The notes under the pieces were generated by a model. That model ran no database searches. It saw only the letters and a program-made list of their open reading frames with translations, and was not told the origin of the DNA. A program made the position numbers and the translations under genes. Shown in pieces: positions 1-7,978 of a DNA stretch of 27,750 nt. Each line of letters begins with the position of its first letter. Position 1 is the first letter of the stretch. Source of the DNA: JBNJEA01 sp051745395 (lineage in GTDB: Bacteria; Desulfobacterota; Desulfobacteria; Desulfobacterales; Desulfosalsimonadaceae); assembly GCA_051745395.1 (NCBI GenBank), contig JBNJEA010000028.1, forward strand, positions 1-27,750, read 5' to 3'.

Positions 1-483
1 TTTACCTCCTCGCACCGCGCCGGCGTGCTGGTGCCGGCCGGCGGGCTTTTCGGCTGCCTGGGCACCGGCATCCCCTTTGCCATGGCCGCCAAGCTGGCCC
101 ACCCGGACAAGCCGGCCATCGTGTTAAACGGCGACGGTTCCTTCGGATTCAACAGCATGGAGTTCGATACCGCTGTGCGCCACAACATCCCCATCATCTG
201 CATCGTCAACAACGACTGCGCCTGGGGCATGATCAAACACGCCCAGGAAATGAGCCTCGGCGATGACCGCTGCACTTGCTCCGAATTAGGGATGCGGCAC
301 TACGAAAAAATGGTCGAAGGCCTCGGCGGCTACGGCGAACTCGTCGAACGCGACGAAGACATCGTCCCGGCCATCGGCCGCGCAGTGGAGTCCGGCAAAC
401 CCGCCTGCATCAACGTGGTCACCGACCCCACGGTCACCAGCCCGGCCACGGTGATGTTTTACCAGAACCTGTCGGACTTTTGA
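1..483 (+). CDS. TPP-dependent enzyme, C-terminal part (acetolactate synthase-like fold)
   Basis: The reading frame is open from base 1, so the gene is cut by the window edge and only about 160 C-terminal residues are visible. These carry the thiamine-pyrophosphate/Mg binding signature: GDGSFGFN, then about 25 residues, then IVNND and WGM, the GDG...NN pattern of the acetolactate synthase / benzoylformate decarboxylase / oxalyl-CoA decarboxylase superfamily. Upstream, PAGGLFGCLGTGIPFAMAAK is the usual glycine-rich helix leading into this domain. These enzymes decarboxylate 2-oxo acids or oxalyl-CoA, or carboligate them, in the cytoplasm. The PYR and central domains lie outside the window, so substrate specificity cannot be assigned. 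No downstream partner gene is present; the next sequence is transposase debris. Confidence 0.85.
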   Translation, partial: FTSSHRAGVLVPAGGLFGCLGTGIPFAMAAKLAHPDKPAIVLNGDGSFGFNSMEFDTAVRHNIPIICIVNNDCAWGMIKHAQEMSLGDDRCTCSELGMRHYEKMVEGLGGYGELVERDEDIVPAIGRAVESGKPACINVVTDPTVTSPATVMFYQNLSDF

Positions 484-581
484 GCAAGCGCCGATGGTCC
501 GTGACTGAGATACGCTTCATCCCACCAGCATTCACTGAAGCCGCCTTATTTTTTTCGATTTACCCGAAGCGGCCGAAATGA

Positions 582-959
582 ATAGGGCTGGCTTACGTTA
601 ATACGGTACTTGGAAAAGAGAACCTTAACACTCCCTACCACCGGATTGTTTCGGTCCATGAAGGTCAGGTCACATTTACCTACCGTGATCGCAGGGATCA
701 AAATAAAAAAAAGCAGATGATTCTCGATGCCGTGGAGTTCATCCGGCGGTTTCTGCTGCATGTGCTGCCCGACGGATTTGTGAAAATCCGATACTACGGC
801 TTTTTGTACCACCGCCATAAAAGAAGATGTGTTGCGCTCATTCGGGGTTTGATCAATCCGGACCGTGTTTATCCAGAGAAGGTCAACGAAACGATCGCGG
901 CCATCATAAAGCGCCTGACGGGCAGGGATATCACCTGCTGTCCACAGTTAGGACCATGA
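582..959 (+). pseudogene. IS91-family (Y2 transposase) C-terminal remnant
   Basis: One frame stays open from the stop just before 582 to the TGA at 957-959. It has no credible start or SD site and encodes about 125 residues resembling the C-terminal half of IS91/ISCR-type transposases: HRIVSVHEGQVTFTYRD, then EFIRRFLLHVLPDGFVKIRYYGFL, here split for brevity into VEFIRRFLLHVLP and DGFVKIRYYGF. The N-terminal zinc-finger and the HUH/Tyr catalytic region are missing. The end, DITCCPQLGP, resembles the terminal CP-rich stretch of the family. I read it as a degraded insertion sequence that has lost its 5' part. The 484-581 stretch before it holds nothing else I can recognise. The family assignment is from memory of the motif, not from a search. 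Confidence 0.7.
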
Positions 960-1055
960 GAGTATGACTCAAAATAAAAATAATGAAACTGAATTGAAAG
1001 AGGGTAATTCATTTTGTAATTATTCAGCGAAAAGACAAAAAAAGTAAAAAAAGAC

Positions 1056-1087
1056 TTGACACGGTTTTTACGAAAAACTGTTAAAAT
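1056..1087 (+). promoter_or_regulatory. Candidate higBA promoter with operator-like inverted repeat
   Basis: A perfect TTGACA (1056-1061) is followed by the inverted repeat GTTTTT-ACG-AAAAAC (1064-1078) and the AT-rich TTAAAAT (1081-1087). The best -10 match, TAAAAT, lies 20 bp from the -35, which is longer than optimal. A symmetric site inside the spacer is the arrangement expected for autorepression by a Xre-type antitoxin such as the HigA encoded just downstream. This is inference from position and symmetry. Confidence 0.45.
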
Positions 1088-1220
1088 CATCACCTGTCAA
1101 GGAATTGCGTTATTTCGCCAGTAAAAAGCATTCATACTACAACAGGAAGGCTTTCTGGCCATCTGCCATAGCCGGTAAGCCCAAAATATTTTATCACCAC
1201 CAGAGGCATTACAGGAAGAA

Positions 1221-1283
1221 GGAATTTATTTTACATGGGAGGAAGCTCATGCCTACGAGATCGAAATCACAGATTACCACTGA
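1221..1283 (+). pseudogene. higB: HigB toxin C-terminal remnant
   Basis: The frame that ends at TGA 1281-1283 encodes GIYFTWEEAHAYEIEITDYH, which closely resembles the conserved C-terminus of HigB/RelE-like toxins (pattern R-I-C-F-x-W ... Y-E-V-E-I-x-D-Y-H, stop). Upstream this frame is interrupted by stops at 1176-1178 and 1122-1124, and no HigB N-terminus is recognisable in 1088-1220. There is therefore no room for the normal toxin of about 92 residues. The fragment overlaps the start of the downstream antitoxin, as in intact higBA operons. I infer that toxin function has been lost, possibly through the rearrangement that left the IS91 debris alongside. Confidence 0.55.
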
Positions 1284-1593
1284 TGTTGGTCGGAGGCTGC
1301 CTCGAAATCGTCCACCGACACATCCCGGGGAGATGCTTTTGGAGGAATTTGTCAAGCCGCTTAACCTCACACAAGCAGAACTTGCACGACGGTTAGGCGT
1401 TTCTTACCCCCGTCTTAACGAAATTATCAAAGGTAGGCGATCGGTAACCCCGGATACTGCTTTGCGCCTGTCCCGCGTTTTGGGCATGTCTGCAGATTTC
1501 TGGCTGGGCTTGCAACAGGATTGGGACCTTTGGCATGCAATGAACAGCCCTGAAGCAAAACAGATTGCCCGCCTGAAGCCAATTCCCAAATGA
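1249..1593 (+). CDS. higA: HigA-family antitoxin (Xre-type HTH)
   Basis: A 114-residue protein of the HigA/VapI addiction-module antitoxin family. The hallmark RPPTHPGEMLLEEFVKPL is at about residues 21-38, followed by a helix-turn-helix (LTQAELARRLGVSYPRLNEI, about 40-59) and the conserved LSRVLGMSADFWLGLQ. It should bind operator DNA as a dimer and neutralise a HigB ribosome-dependent RNase. The frame is open further upstream, but ATG 1249 has a strong GGGAGG site six to seven bases before it and gives the usual family length. It overlaps the last 12 codons of a HigB-like tail in another frame. Since no complete toxin is present, it is probably an orphan antitoxin or autoregulator. Confidence 0.85.
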   Translation: MPTRSKSQITTDVGRRLPRNRPPTHPGEMLLEEFVKPLNLTQAELARRLGVSYPRLNEIIKGRRSVTPDTALRLSRVLGMSADFWLGLQQDWDLWHAMNSPEAKQIARLKPIPK

Positions 1594-1727
1594 GGCCATT
1601 TTCGGGACCCATATACTACAGTTATCCATAAGAATAGACATGGGAAACCGCGCCTTTAACTTATTTACTTGACGATATCCGAAATTGCCGCAATTTCATT
1701 GGGAGCCTGATTGGGAGTTTGTGTTTT

Positions 1728-3365
1728 ATGGCAACGATTCTTTTTAAAGGCGGGCGCATTGTAGACGGTTCCGGCAAAAGGGCCTTTAACGGTCATTTTC
1801 TGGTTGAAGAAGATAAGATTACGGCGGTTTTCAACGAGCATGACGTCCTGCCCGAGGCGGACAGCACCGTCGATGCGTCAGCCTGCATTGTTTCTCCGGG
1901 CTTTATTGACATGCACTCCCATTCCGACTGGCTGATTGTTCAGCCATGGGGAAATGATCTGCTAAAATACTCTCTTGAGCAGGGCATTACGACCATTGTC
2001 GGCGGAAACTGCGGGTTTTCGCCGGCACCGGTAACCCCCAAAAGCGCCATCCTGTTAAATGCCTCTCTTGCAGGACTGCTTGCCGAAGAGCCCCTTGCGT
2101 ACAAATGGCATTCCATGGGCGGTTTTCTCGAGTGCATGGAAAAAACCCCGCCGGTCCTGAATGTGGCCGAGCAGGTCGGTCATGTGGCCCTCAGGCTTTG
2201 CGAAGCGGGCGGGCATAGAGGAAAAATGACTGATGACCAGATGACGCAATGCCTTGAAAGAACAAAAACGGCTTTGGATGATGGGGCCTGCGGGCTGAGC
2301 TTCGGACTGGGATACGACCCGGGCATGTTTTGCGATACCGATGAGATAGAGGCTTTCTGCCGGGTGGCGGCTGAAACCGGAAAACCCGTTACCGTCCACA
2401 TGAAGGCCTTGAGCAAAATATCACCGGCGTATCCGGTATACGATTTGAAACCTCACAATATCAGAGCCTTGAAGGAGATGCTCGCCATTGCCGAAAGAAC
2501 CGGCGTCAGGCTCCAGCTTTCCCATTTTATTTTTGTGGGAAGACATTCCTGGCACCTGGCGGATCAGGCGCTTGAGCTGGTGGACCGGGCGGCGGCCCGG
2601 GGGGTGGATGTGATGATAGACGCCTTTCCCTATACCTGCGGCAACACCACGGTAAATGTGGTTTTCCCTTACTGGTTTTTAAACAGCCTGCCCGAGGGAT
2701 ATGCGAGCCTCTGGAAACGGTTGCGACTGAAAACTGAACTGGAAATCGGCTTCAGGCTGGTGGGTTTTATTTATAAAGATTTTAAAGTTATGGATGCGCT
2801 TGTCCCGGACTTCGACGACATAAACGGACTGTCCATCACCGGGGTTGCCCGGAAATGGGGAACCAGCCCGTTTAAAGCCCTGCTGCGTCTGGCGAGGCAA
2901 TCCGCCGGGGGCGCGTTAATGCTTTTTTCCGCTTACAGCGGCGATGAACAAAACGAAGCGCCCATGTTAAAAGTGCTGTCCCACGACCGGTGCCTGTTTG
3001 AAACCGACGCCATACTAAGACGGAGGGGCTATCCCAATCCGGCCGGCCTGGGGGCGTTTCCGAAAATACTTGGCAAATATGTCAGGCAGCAGGGTATTTT
3101 GAGCCTGGAAAACGCCATTATGCGCATGACGTCAATGAGTGCCGAACGGTTCGGGCTAAAAGACCGGGGCAGAATCGCCCCCGGCATGGCCGCGGATCTG
3201 GTTGTCTTCGATCCGGAGACCGTCTCGGACAATACGGAAGGCCCTTTGAATATCCCGGCAAAACCCGACGGCATCCGCTATGTATTTGTCAATGGCCGGA
3301 AAATGGTTCATAATGGTAGCTTCATTGATGACTCCCGGGCTCCCGGCCGGGTGCTCAGAACCTGA
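1728..3365 (+). CDS. D-aminoacylase / N-acyl-D-amino-acid deacylase family amidohydrolase
   Basis: This 545-residue amidohydrolase-superfamily protein should hydrolyse N-acyl groups from D-amino acids or related amides using Zn. The metal-binding HSH follows GFIDM (His63, His65). The subfamily-specific bridging cysteine is in GGNCGFSPAP (Cys95). Further ligand-type histidines are in VTVHMK (His224) and LQLSHFIF (His266), and the catalytic Asp candidate is in FETDAIL (Asp427). The C-terminus has the family's GRIAPGMAADLVVFDPETV. The usual HPR segment after the catalytic Asp reads YPNPAG here, so the substrate may differ. The frame can begin at TTG 1719, but GGGAG at 1713-1717 fits ATG 1728 far better. 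It appears monocistronic and ends at a bidirectional terminator. Confidence 0.85.
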   Translation: MATILFKGGRIVDGSGKRAFNGHFLVEEDKITAVFNEHDVLPEADSTVDASACIVSPGFIDMHSHSDWLIVQPWGNDLLKYSLEQGITTIVGGNCGFSPAPVTPKSAILLNASLAGLLAEEPLAYKWHSMGGFLECMEKTPPVLNVAEQVGHVALRLCEAGGHRGKMTDDQMTQCLERTKTALDDGACGLSFGLGYDPGMFCDTDEIEAFCRVAAETGKPVTVHMKALSKISPAYPVYDLKPHNIRALKEMLAIAERTGVRLQLSHFIFVGRHSWHLADQALELVDRAAARGVDVMIDAFPYTCGNTTVNVVFPYWFLNSLPEGYASLWKRLRLKTELEIGFRLVGFIYKDFKVMDALVPDFDDINGLSITGVARKWGTSPFKALLRLARQSAGGALMLFSAYSGDEQNEAPMLKVLSHDRCLFETDAILRRRGYPNPAGLGAFPKILGKYVRQQGILSLENAIMRMTSMSAERFGLKDRGRIAPGMAADLVVFDPETVSDNTEGPLNIPAKPDGIRYVFVNGRKMVHNGSFIDDSRAPGRVLRT

Positions 3366-3561
3366 ATCGGAAAACGGGACGTCCTTTCTCTGTCGACCCG
3401 AAGACGCGAAGCGGTCGACATGAGCCTCTACTCTGGGAAAAATTTTAAATATGGACGAACATGAAATTCCTGTCAATTGGCAGGACGGTACCGGGAAAAG
3501 CGCAGAAATCGGATATCTCAACCCGAATGTGTTAATTTCATTATAAGATTCGATTAAAAAG

Positions 3562-3627
3562 ACCCGAAAAAAATTACGGGTGATCTGCAAAACTGATCAG
3601 AATTACGAAGTCACCCGTTTTCTTTTA
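3562..3627. terminator. Bidirectional intrinsic terminator between convergent genes
   Basis: The arms ACGGGTGA (3576-3583) and TCACCCGT (3611-3618) pair across a 27-nt loop. On the plus strand they are followed by TTTTCTTTT. On the minus strand they are followed by AATTTTTTT and then a second small CCCG/CGGG stem. The site lies exactly between the 3' ends of the amidohydrolase and the transporter. Confidence 0.6.
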
Positions 3628-3636
3628 TAATGCGGC

Positions 3637-4236
3637 TTATTTCACAAAAGAGCCGAAAGTGGGCAGAACCACCCGGCCATAAACGTGGTTGTTTACGGTG
3701 GCGGCCACGATATAGACGGCAATCCAGCCGGCGGCGAAAAGAAGGTATCCGACAACCGGTTTCATAGAGGCGCCGAGCAGCCCCAAATCCAGCCCCACGA
3801 TGAGCCAGAGCGCCACATCAAGCAAAATGACAATCATGCACAAGGGCCTGGGGCTTTTCAGATATGCCGGTGTTACGGCGGTCAGAAACGCGGCGCCGGC
3901 CATCCAGCAGTAACCTTCCACGATGGGCTGCGGCTCCACGCTGCCCATTATGCCGGAAAGCATCAGGTACTTGGAAAATACCGAAAGGGCCGCGGCGAAC
4001 ATGAAGAATGCGGAGAAAAAAAGAAATACATTTCCCCCGGTGATGTTGTGGTCTTTGAGTTCCATGACAGCCACGATAACCTGCACGATTCCCCCGCCCA
4101 CGAGCCACGCGGAAAGAAGGGGAAAGCCGCCCAGGCTGACCTGGCCGGTAAATACGGCACCGAAGCCGAAGCAGGCAACCGCCAGGGCACCGAGTCCTGC
4201 AGGGCCGGGGGTGACAAACGTGTGCTTTTCAGACAT
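3637..4236 (-). CDS. GPR1/FUN34/YaaH (SatP-like) acetate/succinate transporter
   Basis: A 199-residue integral membrane protein with six hydrophobic segments, the size of the acetate uptake transporter family. The N-terminal TPGPAGLGALAV corresponds to the family's NPAPLGL motif. The MELKDHNITGGNVFLFFSAFFM stretch (here shortened to MELKDHNITGGN and FLFFSAFF) matches the conserved ME-K-x-N-x-F-G motif that follows helix 2. The members known from Escherichia coli SatP and yeast Ady2 move acetate and succinate with protons across the cytoplasmic membrane, a useful function in an acetate-oxidising or acetate-excreting anaerobe. GGAG lies seven bases before the ATG. It is transcribed alone and converges with the D-aminoacylase gene. 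Its direction of transport cannot be read from sequence. Confidence 0.85.
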   Translation of the reverse strand: MSEKHTFVTPGPAGLGALAVACFGFGAVFTGQVSLGGFPLLSAWLVGGGIVQVIVAVMELKDHNITGGNVFLFFSAFFMFAAALSVFSKYLMLSGIMGSVEPQPIVEGYCWMAGAAFLTAVTPAYLKSPRPLCMIVILLDVALWLIVGLDLGLLGASMKPVVGYLLFAAGWIAVYIVAATVNNHVYGRVVLPTFGSFVK

Positions 4237-4718
4237 TTGATTCTCCTTTTTTCAATTAACTTTCAGCTGTTTTCGCGACAGCTTTTTTAAACTCCCGACG
4301 CTGCAGTTGAACCTTTTCGTCTCGAATCGAGGCTTTATCAGCAACCGAAATCAGATTTCGATTTATATCCTTTTCCATATTGCCGCTGCCGATTTTTGAG
4401 CCGCCATGTTCATTCGCTACGATCCGGCGGTAAAACAAAGGACAGAGATATAGATTTTGTTAATGAGTTGCAACAGAAAAACGATTGATGAACACTGTTT
4501 TTGCAATTCTACAAATCGTATCGGATGAAATCATTCCGCGGTTTAGCCAAGACAATATCCGGCAAGCCAGCTCTTTTCGCGGAAGTCGGTGTTGCAACGA
4601 AATCCGGACTCCAAAAAACGATAACTTTCTGATAGGTTATAAAAGATGGAAAAGCGTGTTATTTGGGTTCGACAATTTCAACAACATTGTATACAGGCGA
4701 ATCCGATTGTAAAACCAG
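4237..4718. other. 482-bp intergenic region with no confident gene
   Basis: This stretch separates divergent satP-like and GT4 genes. It contains a hairpin AGCTGT (4265-4270) / ACAGCT (4278-4283) followed by six T on the plus strand, which is terminator-like although no plus-strand gene precedes it. A 40-codon minus-strand frame (4256-4378, MEKDINRN...) ends 20 bases before satP but has only a weak SD. A 75-codon plus-strand frame (4485-4712) starts with TTG, lacks an SD and resembles nothing I know. Both are left uncalled. Confidence 0.5.
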
Positions 4719-5963
4719 ATGATGAATGCGCGTACCCCCCTTAAAATTCTCCACATCCTCAGCCAGCGGCCGGATTCAACGGGAAGCGGCATCTATCTAC
4801 AGGCGATGCTGCGGGAGGCTTTTCGGCAGGGCCACGAAAATTACCTGGTCTCCGGCATTCAGTGCGACAGCCCCGTAGCGTTAAAACATATCGAAGGCGA
4901 TTGCTGCCGCTACCTGACCTTCGGCGAAACCGGTCAACTGCCGTTTTCAATCGCGGGTATGAGCGATGTCATGCCCTATGAAAGCACCCGGTTCTGCGCC
5001 CTTTCCGAAGAAGAAATCGACGCTTACGAGGCATCATTTTCCAAACGGATCACTGAGGCGGTCGAAGCGTTTGCCCCCGATATCATCCACAGCCACCACT
5101 TGTGGATTGTCTCTTCTTTGACCCGCCGGCTGTTTCCGGGCATTCCCATGGTCACGAACTGCCACGGCTCCGACCTTCGCCAGTTTCAAAACTGCCCCCA
5201 TTTACAGAAGCGGGTGCTTTCCGGCTGCCGCGATATCGATGCGGTATTGGCGCTGAGCCGGACACAGAAAGAAGAAATTGCCAAGCGCTATGCCATCCCG
5301 CCCGACACCATCCATGTGGTTGGCGCGGGCTACAATGACCGCCTGTTCGTCCAGGCGGATAAAAGCGCCGGCCAACCGGTTGAACTCGTCTATGCCGGGA
5401 AATTAAGCCGCGCCAAAGGGGTGCCGTGGATGCTGCGGGCCCTTTCCGGCATCGATGCCATGGACTGGCACCTTCACCTGCTGGGGGGCGGCAGCGGCGA
5501 AGAGATGGCCGAATGTTTGGACCTGGCCGACCGGATGGGCAGACGGGTTACGGCATACGGCGCGGTCTCACAGGAAACCCTTGCCGGCATCATGGGCCGG
5601 TCGCACCTGTTCGTGCTGCCGTCTTTTTTTGAAGGACTTCCCCTGGTGCTGCTGGAGGCAATGGCGAGCGGCTGCCGGGTGGTGGCCACCGAACTGCCGG
5701 GCGTCAAGGAACTCATCGGCGATGCGCGCGCCGCCGATTTTATTGACCTGGTGCCGATGCCGCGCCTGGTTAATGTGGACCAGCCGGTCGTGAAAGATCA
5801 GGCGGCGTTCGAGAAAAACCTGCAGGATGCCCTCTTCCGGCAAATCGCTGCCGCCGGCCATCAGCCCGAAATCGATCTCACCCCTGTCAAAGATCGCCTC
5901 GCCGCTTTTTCCTGGCAGGGAGTTTTTGAAAAGATTCAAAGGAGTTACTACGATCTTTCTTAA
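4719..5963 (+). CDS. Glycosyltransferase family 4 (GT-B fold)
   Basis: A 414-residue retaining glycosyltransferase that should move a sugar from a nucleotide-sugar donor to a lipid, polysaccharide or small-molecule acceptor at the inner face of the membrane. The N-terminal acceptor domain has the GT4 glycine loop (TGSGIYLQAML, residues 21-31), HSHHLW (124-129) and NCHGSDLR (147-154). The donor domain begins near VYAGKLSRAKG (224-234), then LLGGGSGEE, and carries the E-x7-E donor motif in FEGLPLVLLEAMASG (Glu305 and Glu313). The start is the first of two adjacent ATGs, and no strong SD precedes it. There are no polysaccharide-cluster neighbours, so the acceptor is unknown. A small ORF follows after 54 bp. 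Confidence 0.88.
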   Translation: MMNARTPLKILHILSQRPDSTGSGIYLQAMLREAFRQGHENYLVSGIQCDSPVALKHIEGDCCRYLTFGETGQLPFSIAGMSDVMPYESTRFCALSEEEIDAYEASFSKRITEAVEAFAPDIIHSHHLWIVSSLTRRLFPGIPMVTNCHGSDLRQFQNCPHLQKRVLSGCRDIDAVLALSRTQKEEIAKRYAIPPDTIHVVGAGYNDRLFVQADKSAGQPVELVYAGKLSRAKGVPWMLRALSGIDAMDWHLHLLGGGSGEEMAECLDLADRMGRRVTAYGAVSQETLAGIMGRSHLFVLPSFFEGLPLVLLEAMASGCRVVATELPGVKELIGDARAADFIDLVPMPRLVNVDQPVVKDQAAFEKNLQDALFRQIAAAGHQPEIDLTPVKDRLAAFSWQGVFEKIQRSYYDLS

Positions 5964-6017
5964 AACAAATCAAACCGATTTCTAATACACTTAACTCATA
6001 TCCACAGGAGACAAATC

Positions 6018-6170
6018 ATGAGCGTAAGCCGGATGGACCTGCGCCGAAATGTAAAGGCGCTGTTTAAGACGTATCGGCGGTTAATGCCCGAGGTCGGCGA
6101 CAACAATGATGCCCTGCCCGCCGCAGGTGTACAAGGACGGCGCTTTAAGTACAAAAGTGAAGCTGAATAA
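6018..6170 (+). CDS. Small protein of unknown function (50 aa)
   Basis: An ATG at 6018 with a clear CAGGAGAC Shine-Dalgarno seven bases upstream opens a 50-codon frame ending at TAA 6168-6170. The protein begins MSVSRMDLRRNVKALFKTYR and ends RRFKYKSEAE. It is basic at the start, with an amphipathic helix likely over residues 6-24. I recognise no family. It lies 54 bp after the GT4 gene on the same strand, so it may be co-transcribed, and it converges with the ADP-ribosylglycohydrolase gene. The strong ribosome site is the main support; the shortness leaves real doubt. Confidence 0.45.
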   Translation: MSVSRMDLRRNVKALFKTYRRLMPEVGDNNDALPAAGVQGRRFKYKSEAE

Positions 6171-6180
6171 AAGCTGATTT

Positions 6181-6957
6181 TTAAATATAAGAGGCCATGA
6201 ACCTGTCGGTAAACTCCTGCACCACCCGTTTTAACGGGGCATCCAGGTAAGACAGCGTGTTTTGGCCGATCTGCTCGGGCAGGCCGTAAGCGGCCTCGGC
6301 CACAGCGCCGGCGATAGCCGCCATGGTGTCTGCATCCCCGCCCAAAGAGATGGCGTTTCGAACCGCGTCCTCGTAATCCGTGGATTCGAAAAACGCGATC
6401 AAGGACTGGGGCACCGAACCCTGGCAGGTGACATCAAAATGATAATCCTGCCGGATTTCTGTCAGGGACTGATCCAGGCTGTAGGCAAACCGCTCCCGGG
6501 TAAAGGCGCGAATCTCGTCCTTGCCCGCCCCGGTTTTTGCCATGAACACCGCGGCCGCGGTTGCCTGCGCTCCCTTGATCCCCTCGGGATGGTTGTGGGT
6601 CACGGCCGCGCTTTTTTCCGCCTCCGCGAGCACCACGTCGATATCTTCGCAGGCAAAGCCCACCGGGCTGACCCGCATGGCCGAGCCGTTTCCGAAGCTG
6701 TAATAAGGCTTACGCGAGCCCGTCACGGCCCACTGCATGAATGACCCGCCGAAACCGGCACGCGGATACCTTGCAAAATACTCGTGAAACTTTTCCGCGT
6801 AATCCGCGTTGTGCAAAATCGCATCGGCCACTGCCGCGGTGAGCACGGAATCGTCGGTAAAGCGGCACCCATGGGAAAAAAGGGGGAAATCTTTGGATTT
6901 GATCGGCCGGAGCTCGTATACCGAGCCGATAATGTCGCCGGCAATGGCACCCAGCAT
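6181..6957 (-). CDS. ADP-ribosylglycohydrolase family protein (DraG/ARH-like)
   Basis: A 258-residue protein of the ADP-ribosylglycohydrolase family, which hydrolyses ADP-ribose from modified proteins or from small ADP-ribosyl compounds using two Mg ions. It has the N-terminal LGAIAGDIIGS, the metal-binding FTDDS (33-37), the central THNHPEGIKGAQATAAA and the second metal site SLGGDADTMAAIAGA (from about residue 204). Two in-frame Met codons compete. The GGAGGAG site abuts the first (6963) with no spacer but lies eight bases from the third codon, so I place the start at 6957. It follows nadE by 27 bp on the same strand, so the pair is probably co-transcribed, linking NAD synthesis with ADP-ribose turnover. 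No DraT-type transferase is in the window. Confidence 0.88.
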   Translation of the reverse strand: MLGAIAGDIIGSVYELRPIKSKDFPLFSHGCRFTDDSVLTAAVADAILHNADYAEKFHEYFARYPRAGFGGSFMQWAVTGSRKPYYSFGNGSAMRVSPVGFACEDIDVVLAEAEKSAAVTHNHPEGIKGAQATAAAVFMAKTGAGKDEIRAFTRERFAYSLDQSLTEIRQDYHFDVTCQGSVPQSLIAFFESTDYEDAVRNAISLGGDADTMAAIAGAVAEAAYGLPEQIGQNTLSYLDAPLKRVVQEFTDRFMASYI

Positions 6958-6984
6958 GGACATCTCCTCCTTTTGCCAATTTGG

Positions 6985-7767
6985 TCACTGTTTATATTCT
7001 TGCGGAACACATGGTACCGGAATGGGCTCCATCTTGTGACGGTTTTTGCGGTGTAAATCGCGGTATATGGCAAGCACCTGTTTCCGCCGCTCCTCGAGCC
7101 CGGATTCGTCCCCGCCGGATTGTTCAAACCGCATGGCCCATTCCAGCTCTTCGTAGCTTGCCCCGATCTGGTCCTCGTCGCTTCGATTGTCCTGCCACAG
7201 CCCGTCCGTGGGCGCAGCCTCGGCAATGGCGTCCATGACCCCCAGTCCGCGGGCCACCTCGTAGACTTCGGTTTTCATGAGATCGGCGATCGGACCGATA
7301 TCCACGCCCCCGTCCCCGTACTTTGTGAAAAATCCGACCCCGAAGTCCTCCACCTTGTTGCCGGTGCCGGCGACCAGTAGCCGGTGGTGTGTGGCGTATG
7401 CGTAAAGCGTGGTCATGCGGATGCGGGCCCGGGTATTGGCCATGGTAAGGGCGTCGCGAATCTCTTCGGGCAGGGTCTGCTCAAAGGCTTCAAGGACAGG
7501 GGTAAGATCCGCCGAGTGTCCGGTTACGTTCTCAAAACGCTCATGCAGCCATATCACATGCTGATCTGCAAGCGTTTTCTGCTCCACGGCCTGGCGGATG
7601 GGCATGTTTAGAGCCATTACCGGAAGACCGGTTTTGCCGCACAGGGTGGAAGTCACCGCGGAATCTATGCCGCCGGAAACACCGACCGCAAAACCATCCA
7701 TGCCGGCATCCGCCGCATACTGCCGCATCCAGTCGACAATATAATCGATGACTTTCTGCGTCTGCAT
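6985..7767 (-). CDS. nadE: NAD(+) synthetase, ammonia-dependent type
   Basis: A 260-residue NAD synthetase that adenylates nicotinate adenine dinucleotide with ATP and amidates it to NAD, the last step of NAD biosynthesis. The PP-loop SGGIDSA is at residues 31-37, and the highly conserved GTGNKVEDFGVGFFTKYGDG and DIGPIADLMKTEV follow. There is no N-terminal nitrilase (glutaminase) domain, so it should use free ammonia or a separate amidotransferase. AGGAGGG lies five bases before the ATG. It is the first gene of a two-gene unit with the ADP-ribosylglycohydrolase. It ends with PVPCVPQEYKQ, somewhat longer than the shortest NadE proteins but within the normal size range. Confidence 0.93.
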   Translation of the reverse strand: MQTQKVIDYIVDWMRQYAADAGMDGFAVGVSGGIDSAVTSTLCGKTGLPVMALNMPIRQAVEQKTLADQHVIWLHERFENVTGHSADLTPVLEAFEQTLPEEIRDALTMANTRARIRMTTLYAYATHHRLLVAGTGNKVEDFGVGFFTKYGDGGVDIGPIADLMKTEVYEVARGLGVMDAIAEAAPTDGLWQDNRSDEDQIGASYEELEWAMRFEQSGGDESGLEERRKQVLAIYRDLHRKNRHKMEPIPVPCVPQEYKQ

Positions 7768-7924
7768 AAACCCTCCTTGTCCTTAAGCCCCTGCGAACAA
7801 GGCCGCGGGAGCGCGTAAGAAAGAAAATCTCTATTGTGTTTTTACCACATATTCCGCCGACAAGCCAAAACGAAAAACCGCAAATCCGGACGTCCCTTTT
7901 TCCCTTTCTTAATCTAATATTATG

Positions 7925-7978
7925 AATTCAATTCCTTAACATGCAAAACTTGAATTTTCCGGGATAAAAGATTATATT
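7925..7978 (+). promoter_or_regulatory. Promoter for the universal stress protein gene, with inverted repeat
   Basis: TTGAAT (7950-7955) and TATATT (7973-7978) are 17 bp apart, a good sigma70-type promoter. The -35 is the right arm of an inverted repeat AATTCAA (7925-7931) / TTGAATT (7950-7956), which could be an operator. A second TTGACA at 8004-8009 has no matching -10 at a normal distance. Confidence 0.5.

Noticed and set aside
4256..4378. A 40-codon minus-strand gene just before the satP-like gene
   Set aside because: Weak SD, no recognised similarity, and a hairpin with a T run overlaps it; not enough to call.
4485..4712. A 75-codon plus-strand ORF before the GT4 gene
   Set aside because: Starts with TTG, no SD, composition like noncoding AT-rich DNA and no recognised domain.
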